Source of the DNA: Sternotherus odoratus
Taxonomy: Eukaryota > Chordata > Testudines > Kinosternidae
Direction: 5' to 3'
DNA: 64,000 nt
Assembly: GCA_032164245.1 (NCBI GenBank)
Contig: JAVMKO010000006.1
Location: 105,913,310 to 105,977,309, forward strand
Part shown: positions 59,701-64,000 of the stretch, one piece after another
Layout: the number at the start of each line of letters is the position of its first letter
Position numbering within the stretch: position 1 is the first letter of the stretch
Notes under the pieces: model-generated
Database searches by the model: none
What the model was told of the DNA's origin: nothing
What the model saw: the letters and a program-made list of their open reading frames with translations, nothing else
Program-made: the position numbers and the translations under genes

Positions 59701-60972
59701 CTGCAGGGAGCAGGGTGGGGGGCTCGGTGGGGGGGCTGTGCTGGAGGCAGTGGGGGCGGGGGGCTCACCAAGGATCAGGCTGAGCTGTCCCTGATCTCAG
59801 TTCCTCGGCCGTTATTCCCTACAGGACGTCTCCCGAGACTTGAGGACCCAACGCTACGACTTCTCCTCCCCTGTGAAGGTACCGGGTCGCTCCTCCCCCA
59901 AACTCTTTATTTCACACCTGGATATGGGGGTGGGAGCTGGTTCCATTGACCCAGACCCCGCGTCCTACTGCCATTGGCCAATCACACTAGGCCACGTGGG
60001 GGCCCCACAACAGCTCCCCCAAATGTCCTGATCAGAGCTCCCCCAAGGAGCACCCCCCAGGGACATGGACTCCATCTCCCAAGAGATAAGGGGACCCCGG
60101 GAGTATGGCCAGAGAACCAACCCTTCCATTGGGGTGGAAGGAATCTGGCCATGGCTGTAAGGTCATTGGTGACACTGCCCCCTAGGTCTGAGGAAACGTG
60201 GAGGGGGTTGGGAGCCAGTGGGGAGGTGACAGCAGCGAGCGGGGCCCTGGAGAAATGGGGGGAGAAGGTGGTGCGTGCGGGCGAGGGGAGCTCCCAGTCC
60301 CTAGATGGTCCCGACCCAACCCCCACCCTGTCCCCTCCCCCCACAGATGGCCGAGTCCTTTGCAGCGTTGAGACAGGAGATAAACAGAAGAGCAGTCGAA
60401 ACCACCAGGAGGGACTATGAACAATTTGTGAAGGAGCAGGTGAGAGCAGAGGGGCTGCGGGTCGGGAGTGAGGGGCACCGGCAGAGCTGGTGGGGGGAGG
60501 GCTGGGCTAGCAGGGGGTGCTAGTGTGTGAGGTGGTGGCGCCCCCTGTGGCTGGGTAACGCTAGTGCCCGTCCCTAGTGGCCGATCTCTCCCCCTCCGGG
60601 CAGGACCGTGACCACCGGAGCAGGATCAGCTGCCTGAGGGTGACGCCTGCGGAGATGCAGCGACGTCTGGAGGGGAAACGCCGGGAGCTGCTGAATCGCT
60701 GCTGGGGGGAGCTGCTGGGCGAGGCCCCCCAGAAACAGGCGGCCCTGGAGGAGCTGGAGCAGGGGCTGGACGGGCAGATGGCTCGGTTCCTGCTGACCTA
60801 CGAGCTGCGCTTCAAAGTGAAGAAGGTCGAGGGGTTGGGTCGGGTTGTAGCGGGGAGAGGGGGGTGTCCTGGGGAGAGTGGTGGGTGCGGGTATCAGGCC
60901 GGGCATTGGAGGAGCCTGGCTGTGTCTGTGAACGTGGTGGAGGGAGCAGTGGCCATTGGGGTGGGAGTCTGA
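50715..60972 (+). CDS. RNF112-like RING-GTPase, gene C, proximal 3' end isoform
   Basis: Coding exons: 50715-50963, 51188-51403, 51772-51909, 52304-52408, 52952-53002, 58255-58311, 58626-58712, 58844-58967, 59475-59605, 59825-59878, 60347-60439, 60604-60972. The total of 1674 bases gives 557 residues. The RING is complete ([24 protein letters not shown]). The GTPase has [20 protein letters not shown] and LVRD. The last exon starts like B's, but after FKVKK the hydrophobic region is scrambled and Gly/Arg-rich, ending AIGVGV. Intron 5 is 5.2 kb because of T-rich sequence, a solo LTR, a hAT and a Penelope element. A second set of last exons at 61997-62778 provides an alternative end. Confidence 0.83.
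52440..52880. repeat. Degenerate minisatellite in gene C intron 4
   Basis: Irregular 30-40 base units around ggggagcagggagtgggcag. It is the unexpanded counterpart of the gene B array. Confidence 0.75.
53029..54126 (+). mobile_element. Solo LTR, family 2, complete, in gene C intron 5
   Basis: 1.1 kb, TGTGACGGC to CTTCACA, flanked by caagg/cacgg (5 bp, one mismatch). A clear TATA box (tctatataaacctggg) is near 53460. The empty site in gene A (10070-10090) reads gatacacacggctctg. It is in sense orientation and could start transcripts reading into exons 6-12. Confidence 0.82.
54224..54534. mobile_element. hAT MITE with perfect 8-bp TSD GTCTAGAC
   Basis: 311 bases, CAGGGGTCGGCAGCCTTTC to GGTTGCCTAACCCTG, with GTCTAGAC at 54216-54223 and 54535-54542. 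Confidence 0.93.
55010..56440. repeat. T-rich degenerate repeat in intron 5 (gene C)
   Basis: Counterpart of 35440-36880, nearly collinear with it. Confidence 0.7.
56627..57105. mobile_element. Nested TIR element (ACCGTATTTTTC ends)
   Basis: 479 bases with inverted ends ACCGTATTTTTCGTCTTATA / TATAGGGTGAAAAATACGGT, inserted in the Penelope element. The inside holds inverted and tandem copies of a gcgcctcgctctcccgtccc segment with poly-A/T runs. A DNA-transposon MITE, superfamily not assigned. Confidence 0.75.
57130..57950 (-). pseudogene. Penelope reverse transcriptase C-terminus plus GIY-YIG endonuclease
   Basis: The minus-strand frame reads, in order, a linker with RHVPRSLLLQDKPKKETNRP, LQRIISDLQLILDNDPSLS, a Cys motif (NPCNKPRCQLCPHI), then the nuclease core: NVIYAIMCQQCPSAMYIGQ, RKRINAHKSDIRN, PVGEHFNMPGH and a C-terminal SEWL. 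Penelope-like elements use this nuclease for target-primed insertion. The N-terminal reverse transcriptase is absent. Confidence 0.82.
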
Positions 60973-60989
60973 TCGGGGGGCTTTGGGAG

Positions 60990-61640
60990 GATGGGAGGGG
61001 ACCGGGTTCGGACGTAAGTCGGACGGGTACATGACAAGGACCAACACCCTAGTGAAGGGGACGAGCGGGAGAGTGGGACAGAGTGTTCAGATCAGGAGCC
61101 CCTGCTGGGGGGGACACAGAGTGGGAAGAAAACATCAACCCCCCCACCCTGAGCAAGAGACTGTCCCAGCCCCCAGCACTGGGAACCTCTGTATGCCAGG
61201 GGATGGATGGATAGATTCATTTATGGAAATAGATGAGAACAACTTCCAACAGGTAACTAGATTTCAAGCCGACCCCCTGACTGACTGATTTTCAGCGGGG
61301 TCACTGTGATCAGAATCCAGCCCTGACCCCATCGACGTCAGTCCATAAATAACCCGGCCCTGGGTCCTGTGCTCCGAGCCGGCCCCTGCGTCCCTCAGTC
61401 ACAACTTTCACTGTTTTTCCTTCTCAAAAAGGGGGATAAAGATTGATTCTCATATTTTGCAGGTTTTTAAAATATTTTCCCTCCCCTGGTTCAGTGCGTG
61501 TGTCGAGGGGACAATTTTGGGGTGATTTCCCCTCATTCCCCCACTGATTTGAAAACAGTCCAAAGGGGTTAGCGAGATTAGAAACCCCCAAATCCTAGTC
61601 CCACAGTTTTCAGTTCATTCCCATCCCCGGTCCACCCACC
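60990..61640. other. Gene C 3' flank and junction of the terminal-exon duplication
   Basis: 61290-61420 matches the gene B 3' flank (cccatcgacgtcagtc) but with CATAAA instead of AATAAA. At about 61630 the sequence switches back to intron 10 text (accattggccagtcgcacta), equivalent to 59970, marking the head-to-tail breakpoint. Confidence 0.7.
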
Positions 61641-61996
61641 ATTGGCCAGTCGCACTAGGCCAGCTGGGGGCACCACAACAGCCCCCCCCCCAAACATCCT
61701 GATCGGGGCTCCCTGCCCCCAATCTTCCAAGAGATAAGGGGACTCCCAGGGACCCAGCCGGAGAACCAGCCCCATTCACTGGGGTAGCAGAAATGTGACC
61801 ATGACCGTGGGTTCAAGAGGCTACCCCCTGGGTCTGAGGGAGTGGGGGGGTGGGGGTCGGGGAGCCAGTGGGGAGGTGACAGCAGCGAGCAGGGCCCTGG
61901 AGGAATGGGGGGAGAAGGTGGTGAGTGCGGGGGAGGGGATCTCCCAGTTCCTAGATGGTCCCGACCCAACCCCCACCCTGTCCCCTCCCCCCACAG

Positions 61997-62778
61997 ATGG
62001 CCGAGACGGTAGAAGCCGCCCGGAGGGACTATGAACAATTTGTGCAGGAGCAGGTGAGAGCAGAGGGGCTGCGGGTCGGGAGTGAGGGGCACCGGCAGAG
62101 CTGGTGGGGGGAGGGCTGGGCTAGCAGGGGGTGCTAGTGTGTGAGGTGGTGGCGCCCCCTGTGGCTGGGTAACACTAGTGCCCGTCCCTAGTGGCCGATC
62201 TCTCCCCCTCCGGGCAGGACCGTGACCACCGGAGCATGATCAGCTGCCTGAGGGTGAATCCCAAGAAGATGCAGCGACGTCTGGAGGGGAAACGCCGGGA
62301 GCTGCTGAATCGCTGCTGGGGGGAGCTGCTGGGCGAGGACCCCCAGGAACAGATGGCCCTGGAGGGGCTGGAGCAGGGGCTGGACAGGCAGAGGGACGAG
62401 TTCCTGAAGGACTACGAGCTGCGCTTCAAAGTGAAGTTGGGCATGTGTATCGGGGGAGGGGCCCTGGCTGTAGTGGGCGGAGTTGCTGGGGTAGGCGCTG
62501 GTTTGGCCGTGGGTGGCGCTGTAGTGGCTGTGGAGGAAGTAGTGAGTCTCTGTGCGGGGGGCCTGTTTGGCATGGTTGCGGGCAGCAGTCTGTGGGCCTG
62601 GATGGGATGGGAAAGGGCCCGGAAGAAGAAAGGCACCAACACTCCAGGGCAGGAGGACGAAGGGGAGGGCGGGGCAGGGTGTTCGGATCAGGAGCCCCTG
62701 CTGCCAGGCATGAGGCGGAGGGGCTGGATAGAAGGGAAAAAATTTTGGATGAAGTACGGCACCAACACTCCAGGGTAG
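61997..62778 (+). CDS. Gene C duplicated terminal exons 11' and 12' (alternative 3' end)
   Basis: Exon 11' is 61997-62053 (19 codons, a 12-codon in-frame deletion relative to exon 11) and exon 12' is 62218-62778. Acceptors, donor and phase 0 match exons 11 and 12, so splicing from 59878 to 61997 gives a 609-residue protein. Exon 12' keeps a clean hydrophobic stretch (MCIGGGALAVVGGVAGVGAG), a basic ARKKK and EPLLPG, all absent from exon 12. It ends after a partial internal repeat (GTNTPG twice). Alternatives are a 3' fragment of a fourth gene lacking its own promoter, or an untranscribed duplicate. Confidence 0.7.
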
Positions 62779-62924
62779 GGTGAGCAGAGGGAGAGCGGGG
62801 CAGGGTGTTCAGATCAGAAGACCCTGCTGCCTAAGGACCGATAGTGGGAAGGAACCATCACCCCCCACCCTCAGCAAGAGACTGTCCCAGTCCTGAGCAC
62901 TGGGAATCTCTGTATGCCAGGGGA

Positions 62925-62926
62925 TG

Positions 62927-62966
<40 letters not shown>
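62925..62966. repeat. (GATA)n microsatellite
   Basis: About ten GATA units. Shorter GATA runs sit at the equivalent position after gene B (41430-41500), and a vestige occurs near 61200. Confidence 0.95.
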
Positions 62967-63420
62967 CGAGGGTATATGAGGATAGATAGATCGGTCGATT
63001 CATAGATTAGATTTATGGGAACTGATAGCAAGAAGTCACACCATGTATAAGAGAGGAACAGGTTAACCCTACGTAGAAAAAATAGACTTTTTTTGTGTGT
63101 ATGCAGTACTAAAATCTGAAGCCAAATACAAAAGGGTTCCGCTTATATGCATGATACCCCTACCTTTTAATTCACCCAAACCCCAAGGATATAATTACAT
63201 TAAAAAGCCTATGCAAACATTTCCAGAGGCCATTAAATACACTGGCCTCAAAAACAAATTGTCTATATAAAATGTGTAGTATAACAAGATACTTTTAGTC
63301 CATTTGATGTTAATATTAAAGATTGGGATAAATTTAGTATTAATAAGTATCCCTGTAACAATGTGTAGTGTGTCTGATTTTTGGGAAAAAAACTTTAAGG
63401 TCATATGGTAATGATTGGTT
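62967..63420. other. AT-rich intergenic sequence
   Basis: No gene or recognisable repeat seen. Confidence 0.4.
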
Positions 63421-63705
63421 CAAGAATAGCAGCCGTGTTAGTCTGTATCCGTAAAGAAAGCCAGGAATACTTGTAGCACCTTAGAGACTAACTAGTTTAT
63501 TTCAGCATAAGCTTTCGTGGGCTATAGCTCACTTCATCGGATGCATAGAATGGAACAGAAGTGAGATGCGTTTGTACACACAGAAAGAAAGAAAAAGAAA
63601 AAAAATTGTGCATCAGTATACCACTGATGAAGTGGGTCTTAGCCCACGAAAGCTCATGATCCCACACATCTGTTAGTCTATAAGGTGCTACAAGACTCTT
63701 TGTGA
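63421..63705. mobile_element. Penelope tail fragments in inverted arrangement
   Basis: agcagccgtgttagtctgta, then gcataagctttcgtgggcta, then gggtcttagcccacgaaagc in opposite orientation, as in 16160-16640. It abuts an open frame of a different kind at 63706. Confidence 0.8.
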
Positions 63706-64000
63706 CATAGTAGGAGGAGTTGGTTTTGGAGCAGGAATTCTGAATACTGTAGACCTGGAGGTAATTAAGAATAAGTTAAGTTCTTTGTCACGACTGCAAG
63801 ATAGTCTCATTCACAAGCAGGCAGCTACCAATGTGGACTTGGTACAAATAGATCTGGGAAACCTAAAAGCAACATCAAATATGTGGCAGTGGCCAAACAC
63901 CACTTCCTGGCTGCTTTATAGACAACAAGTAGAGTTAGGAAATAAAACTGCCTTGACCATACAATGTACTGAGATGCAAATTCTTAGTTTATTATCACTT
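63706..64000 (+). pseudogene. Open frame resembling a retroviral env transmembrane segment (partial)
   Basis: A frame of 98 codons is open to the right edge of the window. It begins with a Gly/Ala-rich stretch (DIVGGVGFGAGILNTVDLEV), continues with a heptad-like Leu/Ile-rich region (KLSSLSRLQ, IDLGNLKATS), then a Trp-rich segment and an N-glycosylation sequon. It has no ATG, and its left end is cut by the Penelope fragment. The pattern resembles the membrane-fusion subunit of endogenous-retrovirus envelope proteins; this is a tentative call. Confidence 0.4.

Overview
This is a window of vertebrate nuclear DNA, most likely from a turtle. Genes are split by GT-AG introns, there is a CpG-rich promoter, and the intergenic space is full of sauropsid-type repeats: CR1 LINE ends, Penelope-like elements with a GIY-YIG nuclease, hAT elements with exact 8-bp target duplications, solo LTRs with 4-5 bp target duplications, two Helitrons, and tRNA/MIR-like SINEs. 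The species assignment is an inference from these repeats.

Layout. 1-1060: first exon and promoter of VKORC1 on the minus strand, with a G-rich minisatellite in its first intron. 1400-3600 and 18205-20300: two copies of minus-strand exons of a gene I do not recognise; the second is split by a solo LTR. 7957-15684 (gene A), 30915-41436 (gene B) and 50715-60972/62778 (gene C): three head-to-tail paralogues of an RNF112-like gene, coding for an N-terminal C3HC4 RING, a GBP/atlastin-type GTPase domain, a helical region and a C-terminal hydrophobic segment. All three share the same coding-exon plan with matching phases and nearly constant exon lengths; I reconstructed every junction by comparing the copies. 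63706-64000: an open frame that looks like an old retroviral env fragment and runs off the window.

The three genes have diverged in informative ways. Gene A keeps the RING but has a shortened C-terminus and a decayed promoter element. Gene B has lost most of the RING by deletion and has a new ATG in the upstream exon that splices in frame to the rest. Gene C keeps the RING and has two complete 3' modules (two copies of the last two exons), of which only the distal one keeps the hydrophobic C-terminus; it also has two tandem promoter/first-exon copies. The promoters of B and C carry a sequence matching the IRF-E/ISRE consensus, and introns 1 of A and C carry a perfect kappa-B decamer, so these look like interferon- and NF-kB-responsive genes. 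The GTPase motifs resemble classical GBPs more than mammalian RNF112 as I remember it. The array as a whole reads as a lineage-specific expansion of a RING-GTPase family, possibly with an innate-immune role. That role is an inference from promoter motifs and family membership; the window contains no direct evidence of function.
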